A stretch of DNA of 64,000 nucleotides from Charina bottae (lineage: Eukaryota > Chordata > Lepidosauria > Squamata > Charinaidae): assembly GCA_023362775.1 (NCBI GenBank), contig JALMGJ010000011.1:17720001-17784000 (forward strand), read 5' to 3'. The position numbers and the translations under genes are program-made. Position 1 is the stretch's first letter. Each line of letters opens with the position of its first letter. Under the pieces are notes generated by a model that did not search any database, was not told where the DNA came from, and saw nothing but the letters and a program-made list of their open reading frames with translations. Shown here piece by piece: positions 44,101 to 53,289 of the stretch.

Positions 44101-47100
44101 GAGTCAGGGTTGACTCCTGGCACCTGCCTGGACCCTGCAGTTTTCTTGGCAAGATTTTTGGAAGTGGTTTGCCCTTGCCTGCTTCCTAGGGCTGGGAGAG
44201 GGAGACTGGCCCAGGGTCACCTAGCTGGCTTTGTGCCTAAGGTGGGACTAGAACTCACAGTCTCCTGGTTTCTAGCCTGGTGCCTTAACCACTACCCCAA
44301 ACTGGCTCTCACCTTAGAGAGCAGTGTTTCTCAACCTTGGCAACTTTAAGATGGGTGGACTTCAACTCCCAGAATTCCCCAGCCAGCTATGCTGCGGTAT
44401 GGAATTCTGGGTGTTGAAGTCCACCCACCTTAAAGTTGCCAAGGTTGAGAAACACTGTTGTAGAGAGTAGGAATACCTGTATGATAGGCTTATGGTGCAA
44501 ATATACAGATTCTATTCAGAAGTCCCTCAGGAAGTCCCAAGTGCAGGTGCCCCTCCAGATATACCGGAACCCCAATTCCTAGCAGGATGGCCGATATGGA
44601 AGACACCTGATTTTGAAAGGCTACCCCAGTGAGCCCAAAGCTGATTTGATTAGGGCTAGCAGATCTGAGTTGTCTGAATCCAGATGGCCATCAGTTGGCA
44701 GGGAAGTGTTAGAGTTTTCTGTCTCTCAATTCTTTATGCCATCTAGTACTAGCTGTTACCCTTAGATTTGACAGTTATTCCTTCTTCCCTGAAAATATTG
44801 TTTATGCAAAGGAGGCAGAGTTTTCTAAAAATCAACTCCTCTCTAAATTGTAATCCCAGGAAGACAAGGTACCTGAAACTGATTCAGGTTTGCAGGACAC
44901 ACACTTGCCTTGATTTATAATCAGGAGTCTGGTAGCATCTTTTCTGACCATCAAATTTCATTAAAAGGCATGAGCTTTTGTACAGATTCCTTCTGATTTT
45001 TAGCTACCATAGACTAACATGGCTCTCCTCCCACGAAGTCTACAGTGGGGATATAAAGTCTCTAGTACACGTAAAAATTGCTTATATTTTCCTCTTTAAA
45101 ATTATCAAAACCATAATCAGCTAGCCATATGGGATTCATGGTGGTATCCTTTTGTTCTCCTTCTCTTACTGACTGGTGAAATTTACAGCTTCACAGCAGA
45201 TATCTGGGTTTTTGGATCATGCTTTGTTTTCTGAAATAGCCCTGATCACGTCAATATGATGCAAGACCAATTCTGAAATATTTTCTGATTTAAACCCAGG
45301 AGCCAACATTTTAGGCCCACCCAAATATTGTTTGCAGCTACCTTTCAAACCTAGGATAGAAGCTTCTGCACTAATGCATTTTCAGCACAACCTTTATGTT
45401 TTATTATTCTAGTTTAATTAGGAACATGGCACATTTATAGTACATACCTGGAGCTGATGATCCTCTATGAAGGCCTGGTGAAAAAAAACATGGTTGAGAG
45501 TTTTAAAATCCCTTCCAAAAGATCCAGTATCTGAACAGTTTATTAAAGGCATGTATAAATCCCCTTTCCTACCAAATAGACATTTAAAGTTATATACAAC
45601 TAAGATAAAGTATCAACAATTACAAGTGAATCCACAGACACGCTGTGCTTTGCTGGAGAATCTCAAGACTAGCTGACTAGGTCAATTTATTTGACAGAGA
45701 AGAATTGCATTTGGGACAAAATGGACAATTTTGTTCTGGGTTATCTCTGCAGTTGCGTGACTTCAGACATATTAGTCATATGTGATTCAGTTCAAAGGGG
45801 CTACTCATGCGGAGAAGCAATTTCCAGCCGCTTGCGACAGTTAACAAATAGAAGCGGCTCCCTGATTTGTTCTTTTAGGGATTTTTCCATCATTTCCAAA
45901 CAATTAAATGATGGGAAATTTTGGCCACAAATATTTGAACTGGCTTCTTTCTAGCAGCGTGTCACAAACAAGTCCATTTGATCGGCAGCAGTTAGTACGT
46001 GGTAAGATTGATCATTCCCATATGGGAAATATGAGAATATAAGAGTCCCCCTCGGGGGAGATGGGCGGTGATAAATCTAATCTAATCTAATTAATTAATT
46101 AAAAATATAAGTTGCTAATTCCTGAAAATTACTGTTAAGAATAGATGGTAGCCCCTGACTGATCTTGTCTGTGTTGGAAGTTAAGTAGGATCAACTCCGG
46201 TTAGTACTTGGAAGGGAGACTGCCAGGAAATCCATGTCAGATCTATACCAATCTGCTCCACCATTGTATGCATCATAGTGACCAACCAGATGTTCCACAA
46301 ACAGGAGCTGAGAGCACAACATCTGGGGAATACTTTGCTCTCCAGGTTGGCAAATTTAGGTTCAACCATTTGTGTTTACCTAGGCTCAACTTTGCCTCAA
46401 AAAACCTATTCTCCTTGCAACTGGGATTCACAGTGTCAAACTGGTTAGTCTGACGAAAGCAGCATCAACCCATTGCGATGCAACCGCGCCCCCCAACAGC
46501 ATGTTGTGATGTTGCACACATGTCCAAACTGGATGGAGGTTGTAGCACAACAGGACAATGCTTTTTTCGCCATTTTGACAAAAGCAGCTAGAGCTGTGCA
46601 TGCCCGTGGTTGGATGCCCTCACATAAGGCTATGGCCGCACAGGCGCCCTGCCTGAGGCAGAGGATTTGATCCAAAACTGGATAGAGAGCCAGAATTTCC
46701 CACTCTGGAGCCTTCCTATTTTTTCCCACCGCTTCTTCCGCCATTTTTATTCCCAGTGAACTCCATCACGGAGGAAAAGATTGGAAGGACTAGGAGACAT
46801 CCCTCAGCTTCCACAGTACCATCATACCTGTTTCCCGTCTTTGCAGTAGGGAAAGCCCAAGAAACCAGTGGCAAACTCACAGCATTTGACCCAGGAGTGT
46901 CTGCAGAGTATGGTCAAAAAAGTCAAGATGGTGGCCACAAAGGTGAAGTCAAAGCAGATCTTGACTTCCTGGGCCACATTTATTTATTTATTTGTTTAAT
47001 TTATATGACCACCCATCTCCCCCCCATGGGGAACTCCATGTTCACATGCTGCGGATAACCCTGTTTTGATCCTTAGCTGGACTTCAGAAACACCAACAAT

Positions 47101-50100
47101 GCAGGCCGGTGTGGCTTTGTTTGTGAAAGGAGAATTCTTCCCCCCACCTCACCCCATCAACATGGGACACTCCAACCCGCCGTTACTAAAAGCTTCAGCA
47201 CAAGCAAAGATAAGCTCCTAGTAAGCACAACTCTTGCAAAGAGTGACTCAGTGCGCCTACCTGGGGGCCAGCTGCCAGAAGCAAGATTTTACCAGGGCAA
47301 GATAACTCCCTCAGAGAAGAAACGGGCATAGCTCTTCCTTCAGAATGCACTGTAATGCCTTGGCACGCGTTGCGCCCACAGGGTCCGCATTCTCCTCCTG
47401 TTTCATTACTCCTGGCCCCGTTCCCTGAATCCAGTCCAGTTTACGTACTGAGTGAAATCGGCAGGTGTGCAATTCTGAGCTGGCTGTGTAGATGACAGTT
47501 CTTAGCTCTTTATGGGTGGGGGTGCCTGGGTTATCTTTTTGAATATTGTCCGTCAAAAAGCACCCTGAGGGAAACAGCTTTTTCTTAAATCCAGCCTATA
47601 TATGGCTAGGTTTCTTTAGTATTTTTAAAAATGTTTTAAAAATATGATTCTTCCCGCTGCTAAAAAATCTGAACCTGAAGTGGTGCATATAATTCTCAGG
47701 ATTTTTCTCTTTGCCTCATTCATCTCATAGGCCAGGTCCTCCTTAAAATTAAACTATGGTTCAAAACTGAGAAGGATGTGGGCCAAAGGCTGTATTTTCT
47801 GGTGGGCCTTGCAGGTGGTCTGCAGGGAGTCAAGTTGGCAGCCACAACTATGTGATCAAAGCGCCACCCTTTTTATGTGCATGTAGCTATGGCCGCCATC
47901 TTGACTTTTTGGACCTCCTCCCTGTGTATACCCCTGGGACCTCTAAATTGCCTCCCTTTAGGTTCACCTGCCAGTTAGCAGGAAGGGGAGGACCATGAAT
48001 TGCCACTTCAATTTCCCACAATCCCCCCAAACCCCCTTCAATGGCTGCATTCACTAATTGTTGGTGGATTTAAAAATCTCTAATTGAGCAACCACAGTAA
48101 CTGGATATACAGTATGCATTAATGAACAACACAAGAGAACAAACAAGCCAGAAAGGGTGGGAAAGTCACAAAAGGTGGGATAAATCTCCTATTTCAATAT
48201 TTTGTCTGCCCGGTGTTCTTTATGGAAGTTTACCCTGAGTTGAGAAAGAAAGGAAAAACCCCAGAAAAAACAGCTAACCTGTTTCTTATCACCCATGTGA
48301 ACAAAGTGATAATGTGCCAGCACATCAGACGTGGCCTTGGCACAGGAGACCCCACAGTCGGTGCCCTTGTCTCGGTGAATCGGCCAGGGCAGGTCAAAAC
48401 AGCCAAAATGGCCGCTGCAACCATGTGACCAAATCCCTGCTCCCTTTTTTTTTTTTTGCAAACAGGGCCTGCAGTGGCTGTTTTGGTCCCTTCCCCACCC
48501 CTACGGATGCTGTGGCCTTCTGCACGCCCATTGCTCATTGCCACCCCTTCCTTGTAAAAAAAAAAAAAAACACGTTGCAATCACGGAGAGCATCGGATAA
48601 AATGTTGAACTTGAGGTCTGAATTCTCAGAAGAATCCCTCCTCGTGTCCCACTGGTGGCGAACAATACTGGCCTTTTTAAATTAGCCTTTCACAGGTTAG
48701 GGGTTGAAGTTCTGGCATTTAAAACAGGTTGGGCGGCTCGGCTGTGGGAGCAGCTTTATAACTCCACCGCCTTTCCCACCCTTGACGTTCTTGGCGATCA
48801 AAACTACAGTGGTTTGGCTTTCCCGCTCCTTCAGATTCCTTCCACGAATGAGCTTCAGGAAAAAGAGTCCCCCTTGGGGGAGTTGGGCGGTGATAAATCC
48901 AATAAATAAAATAAAATAAATTTAAAAAGTGGGGAACCGCACACCCAGGAAGCTGGGGGTCCACCGGAGGGGGGGGGTCAGGATGGAGGCTGGGATTGCG
49001 CAACTGAAGCCCCACAACTTTTTAATGTGACTCGGGGGGACCGGTTTACATTAGCTGACAGCTCCTTTGGAGAAGGCGGTGGCTTGTTTTTCTGACTGCT
49101 TTGGCACTGAATGACAGCAGGCCAAAATTCAACAGGGAGAGATTTCCACGGCATAACATCTCTGCACAAAGAGATTGCACTTGTTGGATCGATAGATGAG
49201 AGAGAGACAGAGAGATAGAGAGTTAGAGGTTCAAGTCACAAAGCAGCCTCTGCAGATTTATCAAGAACCACATATGGAGAGAGAAGAATAATGTTTCTTC
49301 TCCCATTTGCAACATCATTAGTCCCCAGCAGAGGAAACATTATCCACGGGAAGTTTTATACTGGGAGTACATATGTGCTCTCCAGTGCCGAACTGGATTC
49401 AGCTTTAGCCACATTTAAGACCCACAGAAATGCATGTGAAAAGTTAGTCATGAATAACTGTAATGGTATGTGGGAATGACCTGGGGGGGGGGGGGCGAGA
49501 TGCTGCCTAGGGAACAATCAGATAAGAGAGGGCATAGCCCGCAGCTGCATAAGGGGCAGAGAAAGAAACTCAGAAAGGAATCTCCCTAACTTATCAGGCT
49601 GTAAAAGAGACCAGGAGAGATTTGTACTTTCAGACTTGCAAGACTGATGTCAGCTTTCCCAGGTAGACCGGAGTGGAAACACGACCAGATGAGCTAATTC
49701 TACTTTATTGTAAGGCTATGTTTACAGAATCTTGCAAGTCTGAAAGTACAGTTGTGGGCTATGCCCTCTCTTATCTGATCATTCCCTAGGCAGCATCTCT
49801 CCCCCTGCCCCCAGTCTCCCAAGGTCATTTCCACATATCATTCCAGTAACTTAAGCCCGGCTGATTACAGTGGGAAATTGAGATTAGATGAGCCTCGATC
49901 CAATCTGTGCACTGCACTGCTATCTAGAGGAGTTAAACTTCAACCCCAGAATTCTCCCATGACCTCAGACCAGCTTTTCTCATCACTGGGCTTCCTGGCT
50001 TTGAAAAAACTTTATCGGTTTAATTCCTGCCTGCTGGGTAGATATATTGAAGGCACAAAAAGCCTGATTATTCTTAAGGGCAGCCCTGTGTTGCACCAGT

Positions 50101-51371
50101 GGTGATTGGGTTCATGTGTGAATCAGCTCGCTCCATCACTGCCCCTGCTCTCTTGTGAAACAGCGTTCTTCTTTTCCTGTACAAGTTGAATGAATGACGG
50201 AGTGAGCTCCCGCACTCGCCCCAGCTCTTGCCAACCTAGCAATTCGAAAGCATGCAAATGCAAATAGATGAATAGGTACCACTTCGGTAGGTAACAGCGT
50301 TCCACGTGCGTCATGCCGGCCACATGACCGCAGAAGCGTCTTCGGACAGCGCTGGCTCTTCGGCTAACAAACAGAGATGAGCACCGGCCCCTAGAGTTGG
50401 ACACTAGGACACTAGGACTAGGACTGGGTTTGCAGAGAGGAACGGTTCCTCATGCGCATTGCCACATTGAGGAAAACTTTACTGATTTCTGCAGTTCAGC
50501 CTGGAGCAAGGCAGGATAGCAAGCACTGCCTGCCCCGCCTAGCCACCATTCTTTCCCCCTTTTTCCTCTCAAAATGAGAGATGTGGAGGTTTTGAACTAA
50601 ATGCCTCCACTGGCACCCTTTCCAGACACTGTTAAACCTATTATAAATAGAGATACCAGATTGCAGAATCTAACTTATATTAGACTGTGTTATCGGTTGT
50701 TCCAGTTTGTCCCAAAGGGATATGGTGTCTCCAGCTGGTCTTTTCTGATGTTGAGCACCCACAATTTTGTCAGAAGTAGCCAGAATCAAATGAGATTAAA
50801 CTGAGCAACTTTCCAGATTTACGTTCCAGCCTCTTGCATTTTCTGGTAAAGTACTGGTCACTGGCATTCTGTTGCTGCTTTTCCACCAATCTGTCTTTCG
50901 GCCTGTTCATTATCCTTACCTCCCTCCCAGGTACCTCTGCCATCTCTTACCCACCATAAAAACATCTTTACTTAGTGGTCCTTCTTTCTACCCATCATCC
51001 AGCCGTGCCTATCATATGGCACAGGGCAGAACCGTGTTAATTTATTGCAGAAAATCATTTCTTTTAGCCAAAGCATCTGGGTTTGGCTTGCAAATTTGGC
51101 TTTGTTTTTTGTTTGCCACAATGCAATGTCTGTTGAGGATGGAGACGCTCCATCTAGCCACCCAATCACCTTTTAAATAAGCAAACTGTAGATGATTCCA
51201 CCACCTACCGAATCATCTGTGTAATACATTATAAAACAAACTAGCATCTAATCGTCTATAGCCCATTCACAGACCCGGTCTCACTAACCCCTTATCCAAG
51301 CTTAGCAACTCACCCAGAAGGACAAAGACCAGAATCAGCCCAAGGTTGGCAGATCTTATCTGTCCTGTCAT
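34975..51371 (-). CDS. PRSS53: PRSS53 (polyserase-3), tandem S1 serine protease, 10 coding exons
   Basis: The coding exons (minus strand) are 51371-51314, 45474-45448, 44025-43857, 43165-42885, 42314-42148, 41025-40809, 39837-39705, 39281-39022, 37666-37503 and 35199-34975. All junctions are GT-AG, phases agree, and the sum is 1701 nt (566 aa), close to human PRSS53 (about 553 aa as I recall). Residues 1 to about 20 form a signal peptide. Domain 1 has an activation site R40|IAGG and the full triad: His81 (LTAAHC), Asp133 (GHDIAL) and Ser237 (GDSGGPL). The S1-pocket position 189 is Gly, so trypsin-like cleavage is not expected. Domain 2 (from about 307) lacks an IVGG-type start and has Gln347 for His (SAAQC), Asp396 kept, and Ile495 for Ser (ASIGDPL), so it is predicted inactive. 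NIS, NYT, NTT and NRT sequons suggest secretion. ZNF646 next door and '[20 protein letters not shown]' support orthology. Confidence 0.93.
35391..35522 (-). mobile_element. Penelope-like fragment with perfect 14-bp target duplication
   Basis: The insert (35405-35508) lies between two exact copies of agttgcaattcata (35391-35404 and 35509-35522). The minus strand contains TTGGATAAGGAGC-GAAACGTTTCC, the 3' half of a hammerhead-like motif (stem then GAAACGTT). It ends with 'gatgactgagaaccttcata'. The element is 5'-truncated inside the motif. It sits in the last PRSS53 intron. Confidence 0.6.
35667..35757 (-). repeat. 5S rRNA-derived repeat (SINE3-type or pseudogene)
   Basis: The minus strand matches about positions 30-115 of vertebrate 5S rRNA, including 'aagctaagcagg', 'gcctggttagt' and 'ggtgggagacca' (A-box to C-box internal promoter). 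Its 5' third is diverged, so it is not a functional 5S gene. Confidence 0.7.
36915..37095 (-). repeat. Retroelement 3' tail, minus orientation
   Basis: Starts with (TTTA)n, contains 'caccacccatctcgac' and 'gggcggtttacaa', then an A-rich stretch. Same family as 9788-9890. It lies in PRSS53 intron 9. Confidence 0.55.
37503..37666 (-). CDS. PRSS53: PRSS53 exon 9
   Basis: Encodes the domain-2 segment [18 protein letters not shown], a cysteine-containing CKCLY motif, and [15 protein letters not shown]. Acceptor tttacccag, donor GAG|GTAAGG, phase 0 at its 3' end. Confidence 0.9.
37717..37857. mobile_element. Palindromic hAT-type MITE, copy in PRSS53 intron 8
   Basis: Full foldback copy 50 bp upstream of PRSS53 exon 9 in transcript sense. 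The target duplication ttctaaat is perfect (37709-37716, 37858-37865). Confidence 0.9.
38478..38503 (+). repeat. (GAG)n trinucleotide run
   Basis: About eight AGG/GAG units within PRSS53 intron 8. Confidence 0.8.
39022..39281 (-). CDS. PRSS53: PRSS53 exon 8
   Basis: Domain-2 exon with [18 protein letters not shown], a NRT sequon, the retained GHDIALAKL aspartate box and [17 protein letters not shown]. Acceptor cacgttttgcag, donor ATTG|GTAAGT. Confidence 0.92.
39705..39837 (-). CDS. PRSS53: PRSS53 exon 7
   Basis: Start of protease domain 2: [40 protein letters not shown]. The histidine codon of the usual TAAHC box is CAG (Gln) here. No R/K-IVGG activation sequence precedes it. Acceptor ttgatctccag, donor GG|GTGAGT. 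Confidence 0.92.
40350..40452. repeat. Inverted pair of the 'actcccatcat' repeat family
   Basis: 'tattccaattcccatcatcc' is followed by 'gtaatggggattgcagttca', an imperfect inverted pair in PRSS53 intron 6. Confidence 0.45.
40809..41025 (-). CDS. PRSS53: PRSS53 exon 6
   Basis: Carries the domain-1 serine box [19 protein letters not shown], then [15 protein letters not shown], and the inter-domain linker [15 protein letters not shown]. Acceptor ctttccactccag, donor ACAG|GTAGGT. Confidence 0.95.
41227..41393. mobile_element. Palindromic hAT-type MITE with longer loop
   Basis: Foldback copy in PRSS53 intron 5. The target duplication agctaagg is perfect (41219-41226, 41394-41401). It has an unusually long centre, about 40 bp between arms. 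Confidence 0.9.
42148..42314 (-). CDS. PRSS53: PRSS53 exon 5
   Basis: Encodes [37 protein letters not shown], and [15 protein letters not shown] just before the GDSGGP box. The residue aligned with chymotrypsin 189 is Gly. Acceptor tcttgtcttccag, donor AAG|GTTAGT. Confidence 0.95.
42553..42573 (+). repeat. Poly(C) tract, 21 bases
   Basis: An uninterrupted C run in PRSS53 intron 4, which reads as poly(G) in the transcript. Its length in the assembly may be unreliable. Confidence 0.9.
42885..43165 (-). CDS. PRSS53: PRSS53 exon 4
   Basis: Encodes [19 protein letters not shown], sequons NIS and NYT, the [14 protein letters not shown] aspartate box, and [16 protein letters not shown]. Acceptor gttttattccag, donor AATG|GTGAAC. 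Confidence 0.95.
43857..44025 (-). CDS. PRSS53: PRSS53 exon 3
   Basis: Encodes [11 protein letters not shown] followed by the activation start [37 protein letters not shown]. Acceptor ccccatccag (CATTAG follows), donor GA|GTAAGT. Confidence 0.95.
44096..44310 (-). mobile_element. tRNA-derived SINE in PRSS53 intron 2
   Basis: Minus orientation, same family as 19688-19886, with 'ttttcttggcaagatttttg', 'gcctaaggtgggactagaac' and a tRNA-like head near 44290. It starts about 70 bp from exon 3. Confidence 0.7.
44322..44457. mobile_element. Palindromic hAT-type MITE next to the SINE
   Basis: Full foldback copy. The flanking octamers (ttagagag, ttgtagag) agree only loosely, so the target duplication has decayed. 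Confidence 0.8.
44925..45040 (-). repeat. Relative of the 19110-19215 repeat
   Basis: 'aatcaggagtctggtagcat', 'aaaaggcatgagctttt' and 'agactaacatggctctc' identify the family. The stem-loop part is lost. Confidence 0.45.
45448..45474 (-). CDS. PRSS53: PRSS53 exon 2, 27-nt microexon
   Basis: The acceptor tttttttcaccag and donor CCAG|GTATGT enclose 27 nt encoding LHRGSSAP between split codons. It is phase 1 on both sides, so inclusion keeps the frame and places a short propeptide between the signal peptide and ALACG. Skipping would also keep the frame. The call rests on splice-site quality, phase and position. Confidence 0.75.
45500..46020. other. PRSS53 intron 1, nothing recognised
   Basis: No coding exon or clear repeat seen between the microexon and the retroelement tail at 46030. 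Confidence 0.4.
46030..46108 (+). repeat. Retroelement 3' tail
   Basis: 'gatgggcggtgataaatcta' plus an A/T-rich tail (TAATC and TTAA units). Same family as 6965-7045. Confidence 0.55.
46148..46240 (+). repeat. 5S rRNA-derived repeat, plus orientation
   Basis: 'gatcttgtctgtgttggaag', 'ggttagtacttggaagggag' and 'actgccaggaaatcc' match vertebrate 5S rRNA from about position 30 to 110, with scattered changes. It is a pseudogene or SINE3-type head. Confidence 0.7.
46912..46972. mobile_element. Foldback MITE family B, short copy
   Basis: 'gtcaaaaaagtcaagatggt' is followed 40 bp later by the inverted 'atcttgacttcc'. Confidence 0.5.
46978..47058 (-). repeat. Retroelement 3' tail variant, minus orientation
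   Basis: (TTTA)n then 'gaccacccatctccccccca', like the 36915 copy. Confidence 0.45.
47821..47930. mobile_element. Foldback MITE family B copy
   Basis: Left arm 'tgcagggagtcaagttggca', right arm 'ggccgccatcttgacttttt', about 50 bp apart. Confidence 0.55.
48383..48500. mobile_element. Foldback MITE family B copy with poly(T)
   Basis: Left arm 'caaaacagccaaaatggccg', right arm 'ctgcagtggctgttttggtc', with an internal T run. Confidence 0.45.
48863..48932 (+). repeat. Retroelement 3' tail
   Basis: 'gagtcccccttgggggagtt' and 'gggcggtgataaatccaata' with an (AATA)n tail. Confidence 0.6.
49455..49850. mobile_element. Foldback element with two nested hairpins
   Basis: The outer arms pair 49455-49540 with 49757-49850, including a perfect 20-bp stem, gataagagagggcatagccc (49521-49540) against its complement at 49757-49776. 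Inside, a second perfect 19-bp stem pairs gtactttcagacttgcaag (49624-49642) with 49731-49749. No transposase remnant is seen. The family is unassigned; a MITE is the likeliest class. Confidence 0.65.
50228..50400 (+). mobile_element. tRNA-SINE family 2, 3' part
   Basis: 'aggtaccacttcggtaggta', 'catgaccgcagaagcgtctt' and 'cagagatgagcaccggcccc' match the copies at 60618 and 61045, in opposite orientation. The tRNA head is missing. Confidence 0.65.
51314..51371 (-). CDS. PRSS53: PRSS53 exon 1 (start codon and signal peptide)
   Basis: Encodes [19 protein letters not shown] and ends CTGG|GTGAGT, phase 1. The frame stays open upstream but ATG 51371 is chosen: it begins a textbook signal peptide (short polar start, hydrophobic run) and lies 53 bp below a TATAAA box. 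Confidence 0.88.
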
Positions 51372-51423
51372 CTTTGCCCCCGATTGCCTCCTTGCATCTG
51401 TTCCTTCTCTGCAGGTCTCAAGG

Positions 51424-51429
51424 TTTATA
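51424..51429 (-). promoter_or_regulatory. TATA box of PRSS53
   Basis: The minus strand reads acatATAAAcc with a perfect TATAAA, 53 bp upstream of the ATG. A start site about 25-30 bp below it would give a 5' UTR of about 25 nt. Confidence 0.55.
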
Positions 51430-51784
51430 TGTATTCCAGGCCTGCTGTCGAAGAAGGCTCTCTGGGTCGCTCCGCCCCACCACACCTCTTCAGTCTTGCA
51501 CAATGTGGCATTTTTCGGCATGTGTAAAGCAGAAGCCACATTAGTCATCTCCCCCCCCCGCCCCCCCGGACTTAATATGCTTTGGCAAAATATTGACAGC
51601 AGGGGTCCTGTTGACTTAGCAGGAGTGGAAAAACTGAATTTATGACAGTTCTGTGGCTCCTCCCTTGTCTCTTGCATGACGGGTTCAGACAGCCTTTTCT
51701 GCCAGGTTTTCTTGCTTGCATCTCTTCTGGCCTTACACATGCAGGAGTCCTTTTTCAAGCAAACACCAACAGAAGCAGGCCAGG

Positions 51785-51870
51785 CCTCTCCACAAAGCTT
51801 TCCACGCCCATAATTCCCAGCCACACAGCCGTTGGGAAGCTTTCAACACCCATAATTCCCAGCTCCCCTG
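51785..51870 (+). repeat. Two-copy tandem repeat upstream of PRSS53
   Basis: 'agctttccacgcccataatt' and 'agctttcaacacccataatt' start units about 45-50 bp long, each ending in 'cccagc'. It lies 0.4 kb above the PRSS53 start. Confidence 0.6.
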
Positions 51871-51984
51871 GAAAGCAAATCTGCTGTACTGCTCCAGGCT
51901 GCCCATCCTCCCTGAGCAGGGAGGAATTCCAGATCAATACTAGGGAAACTCTATGGCTCTTTCTGTAGTATTTTCTCAGTGGCG

Positions 51985-52108
51985 TCCATGGGAAGAGGTC
52001 AAAATGGGCAAGATGGTGGCCCCGGGGTCGCAATGCAAGCCCCTGCCCCTTTGATACTGCATCATGATGCTGCATCTGCTGTCTTGCTCACGTTGACCCC
52101 CTGTGGAA
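51985..52108. mobile_element. Foldback MITE family B copy
   Basis: Left 'gtcaaaatgggcaagatggt', right 'tgctgtcttgctcacgttga'. Confidence 0.45.
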
Positions 52109-52170
52109 GCTGCTATATTTATAAATATACAAATAAAACATAAATATTCAGATAGGCAACTTACTACATG

Positions 52171-52240
52171 CTGGCTAGGGAATTCTGGGACTTGAAGTCC
52201 ACCCATCCTAAAGTTGCTAAGGTTGAGAAAGCCTGCTCTA
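52171..52240. repeat. Right half of the palindromic hAT-type MITE
   Basis: 'ggaattctgggacttgaagt' through 'aaggttgagaaagcctg'. The left arm is absent. Confidence 0.65.
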
Positions 52241-52244
52241 GATG

Positions 52245-53035
52245 GTTAGGTGATGACCCTCCCAGCAGATCCCAGCATCTTTCAGCCCTCTCCTCCCCAC
52301 AGGGGGCCTGGCTCCAAGCCGCACAGTGCTGGAACAGCTGGGGAGCCAAGGAGGAGCTGAAAACCCAGGTGGGCTGGCGAAAAAGCAGAATCCCGAGTTG
52401 GCTGGGCTGTTCTTCGGCCTCTTCCTAGCATCTCCCTCTCCCTCCTGACTGAGAGTGAAGGGGCTGGAACGTCTGGAAGGCTCCCAATGTCTTCATCCAT
52501 GACCCTGTCCTTGCCTGGCATTTCTTTGATCCCAATCACCTTCACTAAGGAGTTCTTGTTCCCCCTTTCTCTTTCTTTCTCTATTACTATGCATGCCTTG
52601 GTTAGAGATTTATACCATCAAGGCCTGAAGAACAATGCTGCATTCCCAGAATTCAGCGCTCCTCTTCTTTCTTCGGCTACCTGAATCCTTTCGATCCTGG
52701 CGTTTTCTCTTTCTGAGCCAATGGCCACTGCGTGGGGTGGCAATCCAATCCGATTCTGCTTGACACAGAGCCCTGAGCTCAGCCACAAAGACAAGGAGAT
52801 GGGAGGGAAACCCTTAAAAGGAGAAGAAAAGCTGGGATGGGGTGGGGGGAACTCTCTCCACATGAAGCTGCTTCTTCCCAGCACAGGAGAACCAACTGCC
52901 CCCTTGAAGGTAACCCGTGTTATTTTCCATTCTCATCACATAATAAAAGATAGGAGTGGGAGCTTCACTATCTGAAGTGACATCTTCCCCTCCTATCTCA
53001 GGGACAGGAGGAAACATCTCAACAGGGATGTGTGT
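52245..53035. other. Intergenic stretch, nothing recognised
   Basis: Short overlapping frames only, with no domain or splice support. Confidence 0.4.
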
Positions 53036-53040
53036 CCCCC

Positions 53041-53283
53041 TTTATTTATTTATTTGTTTATTTAATTTTTATCCCGCCTTTATTATTTTTATAAATAACT
53101 CAAGGCGGCGAACATACCTCATACTCCTTCCTCCTCCTATTTTCCCCACAACAACAACCCTGTGAGGTGGGTTGGGCTGAGAGAGAGGGATTGGCCCAAG
53201 GTCACCCAGCCGGCTTTCATGCCTAAGGCAGGACTAGAACTCACAGACTCCCGGTTTCTAGCCCGTTGCCTTAACCACTTTAG
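53041..53283 (-). mobile_element. Sauria-type tRNA SINE
   Basis: Minus orientation with an (AAAT)n tail at the low end, 'cgccttgagttatttataaa' body, 'cctcacagggttgttgttgt', and a tRNA-like head ending near 53283. Confidence 0.75.
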
Positions 53284-53289
53284 CTAGAA

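Noticed and set aside
46148..46240. Functional 5S rRNA gene
   Set aside because: Ends are missing and several conserved positions differ; the unit is repeat-derived.
50123..50404. 93-codon minus-strand frame with Arg/Ser-rich start
   Set aside because: Most of it is antisense of a tRNA-derived SINE.
51372..51824. Longer PRSS53 N-terminus from an upstream in-frame start
   Set aside because: The upstream part has no protease-family character and lies above a TATA box; ATG 51371 starts a proper signal peptide.
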